Shown here in pieces: positions 42,960 to 56,371 of a stretch of 64,000 nt of DNA. Source of the stretch: Triangularia verruculosa (taxonomy: Eukaryota; Ascomycota; Sordariomycetes; Sordariales; Podosporaceae). The DNA is taken from contig MU863883.1 in the NCBI GenBank assembly GCA_033296885.1, positions 248,001-312,000 of the forward strand. Direction: 5' to 3'. The notes under the pieces are model-generated. The model worked only from the letters and a program-made list of their open reading frames with translations, was not told where the DNA came from and ran no database searches. A program made the translations under genes and the position numbers. Numbering within the stretch: the first letter of the stretch is position 1; the number at the start of each line of letters is the position of its first letter.

Positions 42960-45682
42960 GTTTGGCCAGGGCTTTTTGATTCTTGGGGAAAGGAGACAAC
43001 TGTACTTTTGGGATTGGTTGCCTTGTTTGGAATCTTGGCTTTGGTTTTGCGGTTATATGGTATGGGCTTCAGGTCACGGTCTCATGATTTGCAGACATTC
43101 TATCCTGGGCATTATTACAGCATATCAGGCTCACAACAGGACAGCATCTTTGGGTTGGGTGGTTTGGTATCAATGTCTTTCAGGGTGGCAACGTTGCAGT
43201 AAAGGCGTTGGCTGGGGCAGGGACTGGGTTGGGAATGGTTAGGTGTGTGCTTTTGGGGGTGGCTATTGTTGTGGTATTGTCTGTTTGTCAAATGTACTAC
43301 TTGATACACCATCGAGTCTACTTCATAGGCCATTATTTGTGGCCACTGGATCACAAGTGCTTTTATTCAATGGGTTTTGCAAATGTGTGCTGGTGCCAAG
43401 TGATCTGTATTATGTGTTTGCTTGTCCTAATTGGTGATGTAGCTATATGTGATAAATTATGCTCACCTGACTCTTTGAGAAAGGCCAAAGCGGTGTGACA
43501 CAACTTATGTAGGACTTTCTATCGCTAATCTCTTTGCCGCTCGATCACAGTGGTGTGTTTGTTTATGCAACATCTACCGGTTTGAGCAAATCGGGGGAGG
43601 GGGGGTGGCGGCTACAGCACCCTTTTTTGTGGTTTGTGTTGAATTCACATCTTAAAATATGTGCTGCTGACATTTAGTGTAGGGAGTCCACTTGTGCTAT
43701 CCCCGTCCCGGGCCGAGAGAGAGAAGGTCTTGCGGTGAAAAGTGAGGTTGATGGCTGAAAAGGGTAAATATGCGCGTGTGTGTACGTGTTCGGTAGTTAA
43801 GTAGTCCGGGCGGGGGCCGGGAGGGATGTTGGATGGTCAAATTCTAGAAGGTGAGTGTTGGTGGCTGTGTGTAGGGGTGGTGAAATGGTCAATTCCCATT
43901 TGACTAGGTAGGTAAGGGGGTTTTTGGCCCCTTATTATTATTATCCCCGGCATCCGAGCGAGAGAAGAAGAGAGGGGTGGTTCTCTCATCAATGTCGCCG
44001 GCGTGGTCAGGGTTGTGGGGGTTGCTCTGGCGAAGCAGGTAGTCGGCGAAATGAAGTTGAATAGGTACGGAGCAAAAAGGATGGAGTTTTCGGCGTCGGT
44101 CAGATTTGACAGGTGGGCACCTACCCACCGCGCGGGTACGGGATTGCACCGGGGTTCTTGGGCCCGTTCGTCTGGGGTAGTGTGAAAGAAACGGTGTGGT
44201 ACCGGCGACGACGCCGGTGAAGGGGTCTTACTGGCTGGTGAATGATGACCAAGGGCCCTTGTCGTCAGTTAAGCCTACCTAAAACCGAAATTTCGACCCA
44301 GGAAATGGGGACACAGTGTGGGATGGCGGAATGGGAACCTGGGAAACCGGGGAGCAGGGAGATATCCAGGTGCGGAAAGTTTCCCCGCTAGCATCCCCCC
44401 CGGTCTACTCTTGTTCTTGAAGTGGGTAGTCTGTGCACGACTAGGTATCTCACCGTCAGGGAAGGAGATCACGATGGGTGCTGAAAGAGTTGAGAAATGG
44501 CCAGAGCGGGTATTCCGCAGGCAGGTGTTTGATACCGGTAGGGCTGGCTGGATGGATGGCTGGATTGAGCTGGATTGGACTGGATCTGGGGTCGGGGCGA
44601 GGGTTGAATGGCTGGCTAGCTGGCTGGACTCGAATTCGAGGCTCGGGATCAGCAATGCCCCATGCTAACGGCGTTATTATGGGGGAAACTATTGAGGCCG
44701 AATATCGATCATCACTTTTCGCCAACAGGAGGGTTCGTGATGGTGTTGAACACGAGGTGAGAGTTTTAGGGTTGTTATTGTCAATAATGTGTCGGTTGGT
44801 TGGTTGAGCAGCAATATCAGTTTCCAAATTTGTCACGACGAAAAGACTGGAGAGTTTGATGTGGATTGGTCCTTGCTGTTGTAAGCAAAACTATCTGATT
44901 CGTACACTGCCACCACCACCGTCTTCCATCTGGTTTTGCAACCCAAAGACTCCCACTAGGATAGCGTCTAGATATCCTCCTCAAAGGCCAATGCAAAAAC
45001 AATGGGACTATATATATGCAAAAAGCCATAAAAAACAACATGTTTACATCTGGCCTGTCCTTGTCCCTTTCCAACCTTTCCCCCCTTCCCTTTTGTCCTT
45101 CCCAATGCAGCAAAAAACAATTCGCTCGGATCAAATGACGCCCCCTCCCTCCTCCCTCCTTTCCGGTCCCATCACATACCCCTTCGTGTACTCCCCCCTC
45201 CCATTGTTGTACCGTTGTTCCAGACCTTGCCCATGTACCAACTGCCCATCTTCGGGAATTAGAAACGTGGAAGACGAGAGAGCAGTTAAAAAGAAAACGT
45301 GCACACATATACGCAAACAGCGAGAAGAAAAAAAACAATCAAGAGATGAGAAAAAACATGTACCACCGCCGCCTTTTGAAACATGACAGGATTTTCCCCC
45401 TCTCCTGTATTTGCAACCCGCCCCAACGCTTTTTAGACAGCAACAAAATGCAAGTCCTAAATCAGGACGGTGTTTTGAAAGACAAATGACCAGCCCAATA
45501 GAGTAAACATGAACAGGAAAGGAGTAAACGAGACAATACAAGTAAGGAGATATAGTGTAACAGAGTCGCTGACAAGAGCAGGAAACGGAAAAAAAAAAGA
45601 GACATAAGCAGCATAATTGTTCAGACAACCCTGCCCAGAGCGATGGAAAAGAAAAGAAAGCGAAAGAGATCACCTCGCACGC
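42960..45682. other. Convergent intergenic region upstream of AZF1-like 3' end
   Basis: A 2.7-kb gap between converging genes, with no gene recognised on either strand. It includes G/T-rich sequence (42990-43480), G-rich patches (43600, 43810) and purine-rich sequence (45250-45660), the latter probably AZF1-like 3' UTR. The open frames (43208-43498 plus, 44817-45338 minus, 44856-45386 plus, 45131-45673 minus) are of skewed composition and lack domains. Confidence 0.4.
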
Positions 45683-47356
45683 TCAGTATGGCATCCGATC
45701 ACTGAAGGCAAGATCCCTCGTGTGCTCGTCGCTATACATATGATGCGGGTTTGGTGTGACGGGTCCGCTGCTGGAAACACTGCTCTCATCTGTGTCGTAC
45801 ATCCCATATCCGCTGTGTGGCCTTCGACCAGGCATGTTCACCATCAGGCTCGTTGGTCGGCTGCTCATGTTGTAGGCCGCTGGGCTGCTAACGCCGTGGT
45901 ATGGGAGCCCGTCGTATCGTGGCTGCGGCACACATAGCTGCAGCTGTGGGAGGCCGTGAAGTTGATAAGAGTTGGAGTGGGGAGAGGCGTGATGGTGGTG
46001 ATGTTGCATCGAGTTCGTTGGGCTGACTGGTGTGCCGAGATGCCCTGGCTGTTGGGGCACGATAACGGCAACATTCCGCCTCTTTCCTCGACCCTTGATG
46101 CCCTTGTTGCTGTTCTTGTAGAGGTTGGAGAGGTACTGAAACAACTCCTTGTCCTCGTGTGAGGCAGTGCTCCAGTCGGCGATGGTAGCAAACCGGGCCG
46201 TGAGTCTTCTGATTGTATCCTCGTGAAACTTGTTTTGATGAGACTACAAAGCGTTAGAACACCCGAGCTATATCTTCGAGACAAGACAAAAAGGCTTACC
46301 TTGAGGTTCCCCCGAACGGAGAAGGCCTTGTTGCAGCTATCGAGCAGGCAGATGAAGGGCCTGGTCTTATCATGACTCTTCATATGAGCCTGGAGGTTTC
46401 CGCGTTGCGGGAAGCGTTTGTCACACAGAGTGCATTGGAAGGGCTTCTCTCCCATGTGGCGACGCCAGTGTGCCTTCAGGTTCCCAGGCTGAGTGAAGTC
46501 CTTGCCGCACAAGGTGCATTGCTGCTTCCATGTTAGAAGGGCTAGTAAAAAAACAAAGGTTGGGTACACTCACGTAAGGTGACTCTCCAGTGTGGGCTCG
46601 TCGATGGATGTCGAGATGCGTCTTCTGACTGAACATCTTGATGCACCCAGCAATACCACAGGCATAGCGCTTGACCGGAGCGGCGGACCCAGCAGCGCAT
46701 CTCTTTGTTCGTGTAAGCACCTCGCCCTGGTTCTGCGTAGAAGGTGGCGGACACTCTGGAGCTTCGACCTGGTTCTCGGCGGGCTTTTCAGTCTTGGCCT
46801 GAACCGCCTTCATCAGAGTGTCCAACGGAGTGTGGAACTCGTGAGTATGCTGGCCAGCCACCGGCAAGTTCGCCTCGATTGTCTTGCAGGGGAGTGTCGA
46901 GACCTGAGAGGCATCCGTGATGGATAGTTGACGCTCAGCCTTGACAGATGGGCTCCTGCTCTCCTGCACTGGTGAATGGTTGGCGCTAGCTGTCCCTGAA
47001 CCACGAGCAACACCTGGTTCGACGGACATGACTCTCGCCTGCTGTTCCGGGTAAGTATGGGCTCTGAAAGGCGAGCCTAGGACGGGAGAGGGGGCATATG
47101 AGGGATAGCCGCTGTAAGTGGCAGGCGGTTGATACTGAGGTGCTGGCACCGTGTTCGTGATAGGGGCGAGACTGAAAGGAGGGCTGGCAAAATACTGCGA
47201 GGCCAAAGGTTGCCGTTGAGGAGGGGCTGCTGTGGTTTGTCGAGACTCGTACGGCATCACGTTGTGCTCCATCATGGAATAGTCTCCGCTAGTGGGATGA
47301 TGATGAGGCCACCGAGACCAGTTGGCAGGAGCCGGGAGGTGTTCCGAAAGTGCCAT
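45683..47356 (-). CDS. AZF1-like C2H2 zinc-finger transcription factor
   Basis: A nuclear sequence-specific regulator. Exons 46574-47356, 46300-46521 and 45683-46243 (minus strand) give 521 residues. Four tandem C2H2 fingers are present: residues ~231-255 (CGIAGCIKMFSQKTHLDIHRRAH), 262-283 (CTLCGKDFTQPGNLKAHWRRH), ~290-311 (CTLCDKRFPQRGNLQAHMKSH) and ~317-342 (CLLDSCNKAF...SHQNKFH). The SQKTHLD.H, GNL.AH and final HQNKFH pattern is that of yeast Azf1 and fungal relatives (glucose-responsive and cell-wall regulator in yeast). The N terminus is Pro/Ser/Tyr-rich; the C terminus is His/Pro/Ser-rich. Both introns interrupt fingers or the inter-finger region and are confirmed by restored motifs. 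The frame is open upstream to 47683, but that part looks like 5' UTR. Its targets cannot be inferred. Confidence 0.88.
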
Positions 47357-50300
47357 CTTTTCGTCCTGTTGCTGCCTTGCTCGTTTTTCGACCGTGGTGA
47401 TACCCGGACTGGTTGTGGTTGTGTGGTGAGAGGTTTCTGGCGGCGGGAATTGTAGCAGAGATAGATGAGCGAGAGTGGTGGGTTTGTGGCAACGCAAAGC
47501 AAGTGTCCACCGATGATTAATAGAGAAAAGGCTCTTGTCGTCGTTGGGCACAAGTCCGCTGACAAGGAAGTTGATGAGTATACACGGGTGAAGGAATACT
47601 GTATATATGTATGTACGTCCAAGCAGACTGTGGGACGGGGCGTGGGGAGATGGGGGAGAAGATATATCAACACCAGGTCTCAAAGATGAGAAGGTAGCCG
47701 GGGTATGGGATCTGGCTGAGCCAATCGACTGGGCCTCATGGCCGTTCGGAGATCTTTGTCAAATAGAGGCTTCTAACCATGCTCAAATAAACCATACTGC
47801 GCTAGTCTGCGTGCTTGGTGGGTGTGGTTGTTGCTTTGGGCACGGGGCAGGTCCGCAGCAATAAGAAAAAAGAAACAGAAAGATACAAGGTCGAGGTACC
47901 TTTCCCCTCCACGCCCCCCCTAGAAACAGAGAGGACGAGACCCTCCCTCGACCCCCACCACCACTACTCCGTAGGTACCTACTTGGGAAGGAGTGGACCG
48001 TGTCCTGAATCCAGATTGAAGCATGGGGAGAGCCAGCCGGGGGATTTCGTTACCGAGGATTGGGGAGTCTTTTTGAACAGGGGACAAGGGGGTGTGTGTG
48101 GATGCGTTTCTTGGGGTTGATAGCTGGGCGCAAGGCGACCTCCTTGCTCGCCCACCCTCATTCCCACCACACCCATCCACTGCCATCACCCAAATGGCAG
48201 ACGACTGGGACGAACGAGACCGATGAGACACATCTGGAAGCTGCCCCAGACACCAGAACAGTCCAGGGTCCTGCTCAAGTGAGTGAGTCCGGAAGGCGGA
48301 TGGTTGAGCCCGGCTGCACTCTGTCTGCAACGTGAGGCATCCTTCAGTTGTGACCATCACCGTGTCGAGTCTGGCCCTCTTGCAGCAGGTACCGCAGGCT
48401 TTGCGGTCTTGGTTTCGTGCTGACCGCAGCGGGACGGCAGTTGGGAAGAGGGGTCAACAAACTCGAAGATGAAAGCTCTTTGGCAACATACGACTCTCCC
48501 TGCTCTTCCGAGTCTCCGAGAGAACCCACAGCGGCGAGCGCGCGAGGCGGGCGGAAGGCGGGAGGCAACGGACGGGCCGGCTTCAACAGCTCGTCCATAT
48601 CCATCGTCATTAGCGAAAGAGGCTCCGGTCGAAATGACGACTCGTTCGTCTGTCGATGTTGCACATCTCGTGGTTCACGGCTCCCCGAGTGGTTCAAGCT
48701 CTCGTCCCTTTCTTTTTCGGATCTTCGCGGGTACCCCGCGGGCGGGTTAAAGATCTGACATGGCGGTGTTGGCTTGGGCTTTGGGCGTCCCGAGACAGCG
48801 CGTCATTGTCAGAGTTGAGGACTTGAGGTTGATTTTCGAAATTCTTTGATGGAGTCGACGACGAGGTGTGGCAACTGGCAATGTACATGAACAAGGGTCT
48901 CTAGTGGATGCACTATGCTGCTCGTGGTATAGCCAAGGACCCAGAGAATGGAGCACTGCATGCAGACACCCACAGCACCCCAAGAACCGGGAGGTGAGGC
49001 ATCAAGCCCGGGCCTTGGCATGTCACGGTGCAATTATCTTCGCCCAGGTCTTAATATTTTGGCTCAGCGCGGCAATTCCCAACCTCAACCCCCACTGTTC
49101 CCCAGGACATCACCAAGTCTCGGAGCGGGACGGCACCCAACTGGTCTTGTCCCACCCTCAATTACCGCATAGTCCCGGAGGTCTCTTCTCCACCACGACC
49201 TCTTGCGGTGGGAGACCTGGTGATAAATAATAACGTGATACAACCACACAGGCGAGTACTTGGTGGTGTACCTCGGTCGGCAGTCGCGTTTCCAATACCA
49301 CGGTTGGGTGGCCGCACTTGTGGCGCCTGATGGACATCTGCGGCGTATCTTGAATTCCAGGGACCACGGCGGCTCAGCTGTGTCGCCTCGTGTTAGTGGT
49401 CACGCCTTAACCAAGCCGAAAACACTAACAGGAGAGCTCGCAGCTAAGCTCGGAGCAGCTGGGACAGTGCGCACAGCTCCGAACGGCTTCAGCTGCCATC
49501 AACTACTGTTCTTTTTCGCCTCCACTATGTCAAAGTTTCAATACCGGACAAAAATAACCCAGCATAATGCCCTCACCTTCCAAACGTCATGCGAAATCAG
49601 AAGAAACCGGGGCTGGAAACGAGCGGTTCAGGGCTGCCGTTTCTCGCCTGGCGGTCGATCATCTTCCCACCAACGTCCATCGTCTTTCCCCGCTTCACCT
49701 GGGGCTCACACAATGCTTTGCCGTGGGTGAGACCGAGACACGGGACGCAGCCGCCATTAACCGCCAGCGACCGTCGTAATTAATGACAGGGGAGAAGCGC
49801 CAGAACTCAAAACGCAGTTGTTGACTTCTATCACGAAACCATCGCAACCATCACCCGGCGCAGGACACATCAAGGCTGTCCCGTATGGCCCACCTCGCCT
49901 CGAGATCAGACGTCAGAATCGAGCGAAAGTTCCCAATGCAAGGGGTAAACAGGGCGAGGCAAGGGCAGGCTTCAGAGCACCCTGAAGTCGTCCCGTGACT
50001 GGCCCAGCATGCCTCCAACCAGATGATGCTTGGCCCTCAAGCCCCGGAACCTCATCCGGGGAATCAACACCGTGCGCTGACTGTAGCAGCAGACTGTCAG
50101 GTCCATCTTTTGGCAAAATTGCTGCTCGTCGCGGCTCGCCTGACAACCTGCTGCTTCGTCATGCGAGACTTCAACTTGGCCATCAGGAAAACCCCACCGG
50201 ACCCGTCTCCAGCCACACTACCAACGGAGAATACAACACGAGCCCGCGCTGGTTTTTCACGGATGGCCTCCGGACGGGACCGACTGGTCTCCGGCCTGGA

Positions 50301-53300
50301 CGCTTGGGAGCGGCCCCGCGGCTCAGGTCCAGATGGCACATCCCGCTAAAACAGTGCGCTAACATACAGCTAGCCCCTCGGAAGCAAATCCGCCTCTCTG
50401 CTCGGGATGTGATCCGTCACTTTCTCAGTGCAGAGGGATGTAGGATGTACGTACGTCACAGTAACCTGCAGCCGGGTCAGATCCAGCAGGTCCTTCGCAT
50501 CTTGATCGGCCTTTGGCGAGTGCATCCTCTCACTCACAGCCGGCCGCCTGCGAGAAATCCCCAAGCACCATCATTTGTCTGGCAATCAAAGACTCCACGG
50601 GCATTGTTGCACGTGCTGGCAGTTGCCGTATCGAGGGCCCATGGCGGACAGAATGACGGACAGGGAATCCTGGATGAATTGATATGTCTAGCGTGGTCCC
50701 AGATGCCAATTCTGTCTCCGCAGACATGGTCGTTTCAGCCAAATGACCCGTTGATTCGGTTCAGGAGTGGGCACACCAGGTTTCCGGTACGCTTAACATT
50801 TCCCCGGAGGCATTAAGCAGGGCCAAGGACCTGGTAAGCGAAGGGAGGGCAGCAAGATCACGAAAGCTCTTCTTTGGAACTCGTTCAGAAGATGGCGAAG
50901 CGGCGGCCAGTGGGATGGGGAAAATCACTGATCGGTCTGGGCCGAGTGTGGCCTGCTGGATCGTCGACTTCATACCAAGTCTTTTTGCAACTCGACGATA
51001 TGCCCGGGCAGAATGACTGAGCCTGGAAGAAGGAGGAAAGTCGGTCCATCGCGAAGGCGTGTGATTACAGTATGCTTTCACACCGCTGGGGAAGCAGCAA
51101 TCACACGCGAGAGTATAGTTTGAATCCTACATCACAACTATGCTACGACCTTTGGCTGAAAAACGCGGATACTGTGCACACCATCCGTACTATGCATTAT
51201 AAGTCGGATGGCTAGTTCAGGGTTAGTCTACCCATGGTGTACAACCTTTCCCGGGGCTGATCCAGCGCTCTGGTTTGCGGGACGTCCCTCTGTGGATGCA
51301 CCCTCTGCCCCCCCCCCCCCCCCCCCCCCCCATCCTCCTTTTGCGATTCGCTGGGAACCTTTGATGCAAGCTGCGAAGCACATTTTTGGCACTCGCTAGC
51401 TTTGCCGGTTTTGTGGGTGAAATGGCCGATGTTGCAGTTGCGGAGAATCGCGGAGTTGTGGTCCTTGACATGAGAGATCGAGATGCTCGACTGTATCGTA
51501 TCTCAACACATGAGTCCAAGCGATGTCACTCACTAATCAAATATATCAGGCTTCTACCTTCAAGATACCAAGAAACTGGTAGATGCTGCGTCTGTGGCAC
51601 GTGTACAGTACGTACACCACTGTTCTGTCTGCGAGATGGAAATAGGTGAGGCTGAGGCAGCCCCCAAACAACCTCATCACCACTTCTGTCACGGGATCCA
51701 GCCTTTTTCGACCTTTTGTCGACACCATACCGTTTCAAACACCGACCAAGAATAATGCCCTTTCAGATACCGAACCGACTAAATGATAACGACCCACGTG
51801 CTAAGGCTCTGCGCCAGCGTTGGCCAGGACATAAAACAGCTCACTCCCCCCAAGCATGCTTGAAAATGCGTGGTCACTGCAATTTGGGTTCCCATACCAC
51901 CTTGGGCATCATCAGACACGCGCGGGAATGAAACTTGAAAATGACGGTGGGGTCGATATTCGACCTGTGACATGATACGAAGGAAAGGGATGAGGGGCAG
52001 ATACGGATCGCTCGTCATCGACCTTTTACTGGTGACTAACAGCTGCAGCGTGGGGGTTGCAACCTCATTTGTTCTGGGAAATGTTCACGAGAGCACAAAG
52101 TTCGATCAGATTCGAGACACGGCTGCATCTCTGCAAAACTATGCTGCCCTTCCCATTACACGACACCCGATGACACTCGAATGGTGTAGGACACAGTGTA
52201 TACCCGTCTTCGCCGCGCCGAGAGAGTATTCCAATCGGGAGGTCGCCGAGATGGCCATCTCTTGTCCGACTCCGAAGCCATACGAAAACACTTCGTCCGA
52301 GTCCTGGCCCAAAAGTACACCGGCTCGGAAGTCGAAACCCAGTAAATAGACGCCCTTCCCGTCATATTGAACCTGCTGAGCAACTCTTGTGTTGTCCAAC
52401 ACTCAAATCCCAAGATGACTATATCTCGTCTCAATATTGGCAAGGAGGGTGCTAGCAGTGGCGCCCAAATTACCCATGAAATGGCGTCTGTCAAGCTTCG
52501 CAAGCAATTGCTTCAGTTCCCCCTCTTGTCTGGGATCCCCTCGTCTAGGGGAAGCTGAGGCAGTCCCGACAGCACGTTCAGTCTCCGTGCTCCCGCGCTA
52601 CCATTGGCTGGGTGTCCCTATCGGTTGCACCCGCTAGCTGAAGCCTTTTTGATCCCTGCTTGGAATGCTGTAAAAGACCCTTCCGTCTTCGAAGGGCATG
52701 CTCTCCCCGTCCCGCCTCCACGGGTCAAAACGCCACACAGTGCTTGATTGAGAGACCTACCATCGGGGCGGCTGTTGGTGACAACACCACAGACGCGTCG
52801 GCAAGCAACGTCACAGGCAGGATCTCACCTGTTCTCGGATCTCGTTGTCAACGGCCGATGGCTGCGTTCGGTTGAGATGGCTTTCATCGGACGCCCCTGA
52901 TTTGCAGGTCGGCACCAAGACCACCATGAAAGCGAAAGCAGCAAAAAGACGCGAGTGTTGGGACGAGAAATCAGATATCAGTTTTGTCAGATCCACGCCA
53001 AATGGTTGTCCCGCGCTCTTGGAACGACTGCACTGCTCTGATTTGGCGGGCAGGAGATGCCCAGACAGCACCCCTGGACACCCGCCTTGCCATTTTCTGT
53101 CGCGGTTGCATGCTGGGCCTTGCTAGCTGGGACCAAAGATCGAAGGCCTTTCTCTAAATCAGAAAATAACAATCAACAGTCAGATTGGGCTCGGGGCCAG
53201 GCACGGCAACGGTATTGGTGTACTTCGTTGGAGGTAGATCTTTGCTGCAATCGCACAGATGCATACGATCATACATACACTTACATGGCGGCAGCAACCC

Positions 53301-56273
53301 CCCAAGCCGTCAACTTTCACGATAGGCCCAGCCATTATGAGCGGTCAGTCACGAGGACAAACACACCCAAAAACACCACCACATGCTGCGATAGTTTTCC
53401 CCAACACAATACCCCCCAACCTAGTTATGCAAGCGTCCCTTTCTTGCGCACATAAGTCCAGGGCCAGGATTGGACTGAAGTCTGCCCTTCCCCCCCAAAC
53501 CTGCTCCTTTGGTGGGGGGCGGGGTATGTATGTAGTGTAAGTATGTACAGCACGACGACACAAGCAGTGGCCATCAAGGTGCGGCTGGCCCCTGAGCGCC
53601 TAGCGCGGATTGCGTCTTCTTCGTCTGTTATTCCTTTTTCAAGCTTGTTGAAGCAGTCTGGGCGAGATGGAGCGCCCCCGCTTCGATACAACGGTGCCGA
53701 TAGAGACGTTTCCGTTATCGTAGGCAACGACACAAGAAGGCCAACACAGCAGCCCAAGCGGGAGATGCAGCCAGAAGACGATGTCGGAATGAATTCCTAT
53801 GCCCGCACGGCCATCTCGGGAATCAGGCCCCATCTCACAGACTGTACAACAGCCAAGATCGAAAATACGCGGGCCTCTAGGAGCCCCGAGCACTTCGGAA
53901 CCATCCTTCAAGATTCTACTGGCCATGGCCAGGTTTTTACCCTCCTCAACCATCACCATCATCATCACGTCAACGATGCGGGAACCGCCAGTTAACCAAG
54001 GGGAGACAGGCGCCACTCACACACGACAGCTGAGACACGGGAAACACAACACCAACCATGTACAAAAACCTCGACCTCTCAAATGCCCACCAGAAGCTAT
54101 ACCGAAGAGCCACTTCGGCGGTGGGGGGATAAGAAGCGGTGACACGGCGGCATTGACAAGTAAACGAGCAGCACCGCAGCACGCAGCACGCAGCACAATC
54201 CAGGTGTCCCTCGGCTCGCTGCTACCCAAGTGTTTCGTATGAGATCCGGCACATCAACTGGCTGCGGGCGTTTGGTACCTGCATGCAGACGCAGACCTAC
54301 CAGGCACAAGGAGCAAGGTGCACCCATCTCGCTGCGTCGTGTCACGGCTCACGACACGACAATTCGTTTTTTTTTTTTTGCTTCCCAGATCTGGAAATAC
54401 CAAGCTCCCCGAGCGCCGAGCATCGCATCAATAATTACCTCGATGATGGCACACATACACGCGCCCACACACCATCCGCAATTACACGAGGTTTTCTCAA
54501 ACGCGCGGGAGCCGCCAAGTACAGATCCACGGAGAATTTCCATCATGGGTGGCAGCACCACTCGGCCAATCGAACTGTCAAACTGGTAGGACTTCTCAAC
54601 AGGTCCGCCCCAGTGGCACCGATCTATCTATGTATCCGCGAGGGGTTCTTTTCAATTGCAACCCCTGATTCGGCTCTGGATTGGCTGGGAAAAGTTTGCT
54701 GGTTTCTCGCCATCAACAAAGCCGGGCTTGGTGGTCACCGACCGGGCCGGCCGCTTCTTGGGGAAATCGGTCGAAACATTTATTCATCAAGCAGAGGAAG
54801 AGAGATCGTCCCGTTGTCTTGAAGTATTCTCAGCCTCCAGCGATGACGCCAAGGTGTCTGGATATATGCCCGTTGGGCGTCTGAAAGTCCCGAACACTTT
54901 CAGCACCAGAGGCTAAGCAGAAACGTGCTTCGAGGATCGTCGCGGTGGGGGGTTGCGCGCGGGGAGGGGCGTGTGAGAGTGAGAGGGGGAAAGATCAAGG
55001 TCGAGACTTGGAGGGAGCGAGCCGTACCGTGAAAAGACGTTCCATTCACTTCTCTGCTTGCTTTTTCGCCCTGGACTTGTTCTGAAGTCTGTTTCGTAAT
55101 GGACCCCGCTACGAGTGTAGCCCCTCAGGTCAACGTTGACACTCCTCTCTCCTGCCCTGAACCATGGTTGATATCGGCTCTCAATTCGACAACAAGATAC
55201 AGAAGAAAGTCTGTGCCTGAGACATCTCCGGAAAGGCTGAAGGGTTCTCCGAGGTTGATCTCCCTTCCCCCAATGTCTTGTTTTGCCTCCTTATTTCTTT
55301 TTCTCATCTGTCTTGACTTAGGTGGACACTACTTGTCTTAGCCTATCCGAACCCGAACAACGGCCCCATTTTTCTGCGTTTTCTTTTAGCTCTCCAGAGT
55401 TTTTCCGTTTTAGATCAAAAAAGAAGGGTCTTTTTTGACGCGCCGTGCCGCCGGCCGGCCGCTACGACTAATAGTAGTCTAGGTTACGAGTTCGTCGAGC
55501 CTTAGTGTGTTGTGGCTTTTGATATCAAGTGCCAAAATCGGTCTGTAACTGGATGGAGTGCGGTCGACTGGATTAATTTCTCCGGATGATCGACGAAGCT
55601 ACAGCTCCGGGGAAGGTCTCCGGACGTCCCCCCTTTTCTCTGGGCTTTTTTTCAACCACTGGCCGAGCTAGTGAGATCAGATTCGCGATGGACGCCAATT
55701 TGCTTCTTGTTGTCGACACCCCGCCAGCCACGCCCCGGGACGGGGTTTCTTTTTAGATTTGGTGATGCACATGATGCAAGATGCCTTTTAGTCTCTCTCT
55801 CATCCTCGTCGATTGGGCAAGGGTTGCAAAGAAAGATGGCAAAAGATCGTCCATTGAGAAAAGACTAAAGACGTAACGCTAGGCCTCTTGACATTCGACC
55901 TACATTTGGACCATTCACCTATTTCGTAATACATTCTGGACTCTCACCGTTCTCGACGTGGCATTGGTCATGTCTCGTCTCGTAATTCCTCGCGCAGTAA
56001 GTAAGGGATGAATGAAGCTGTTTCTATTTCCTGATGCGGTATGCACGCATCACGCAGGGTCAAACCACAGACTTGGTCCGCTTACCGGAAGGGACTACCG
56101 AAACCGAGAAGCCATTTTGTCTCTCAAAGTTTCAGCTCTCGTCTGTTTACTTTCAGCTGAGAGGTTCTTGTCTGTGGGCAGGAATGTCCGTGATTTTTTA
56201 TAAGTCCTCACAGGCAGGTGAGCTTTTTATTCAGCTATGGACCCAAAAACAGACTCGAAAATGCATCCACAAA
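47357..56273. other. 8.9-kb gene-free region upstream of AZF1-like gene
   Basis: Despite dozens of short open frames on both strands I find no protein with recognisable content or convincing exon structure. The longest (49995-50816, 273 codons) is Pro/Arg/Ser-rich with no domain. It contains a 24-C homopolymer at 51308-51331, a 13-T run near 54367, and a CT-rich stretch near 55260-55440. It may be a long promoter with non-coding transcripts for the AZF1-like regulator, or decayed accessory sequence. No intact transposon, terminal repeats or transposase remnants were recognised. Confidence 0.4.
51308..51331. repeat. Poly-C homopolymer, 24 nt
   Basis: An uninterrupted 24-C run in the gene-free region. 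Homopolymer length may be approximate because sequencing of such tracts is error-prone. No gene uses it. Confidence 0.85.
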
Positions 56274-56371
56274 GCAGACATGGCCGAGTGGTCTAAGGCG
56301 ATGGTTTTAAGTTACATATAACTTTACCACCATTATCGAGAGATGCGTGGGTTCGAACCCCACTGTCTGCA
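56274..56371 (+). tRNA. tRNA-Leu(UAA) with 16-nt intron
   Basis: Acceptor stem GCAGACA (56274-56280) pairs with TGTCTGC (56364-56370), and the discriminator is A56371. The D arm is GGCCGAGTGGTCTAAGGC-like. The anticodon stem ATGGT (56301-56305) pairs with ACCAT (56329-56333). The anticodon TAA is at 56308-56310, followed by G37, and a 16-nt intron at 56312-56327 begins at the canonical position after nucleotide 37. The intron starts with TTA, which can pair with the anticodon as usual for nuclear tRNA introns. The long variable arm (ATC-loop-GAT, about 56335-56344) and the T arm GTGGG TTCGAAC CCCAC identify a type II leucine tRNA. A TTTT follows at 56377 and could end Pol III transcription. 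Confidence 0.95.

Noticed and set aside
44817..45673. Overlapping minus-strand frames of 173 and 180 codons and a plus-strand 176-codon frame
   Set aside because: Purine/pyrimidine-skewed sequence, probably 3' UTR of the AZF1-like gene; Phe/Leu/Cys-rich translations without motifs.
49995..50816. 273-codon open frame in the gene-free region
   Set aside because: Pro/Arg/Ser-rich, no domain, no splice or start context; overlapped by other open frames on both strands. Kept only as part of the gene-free region.
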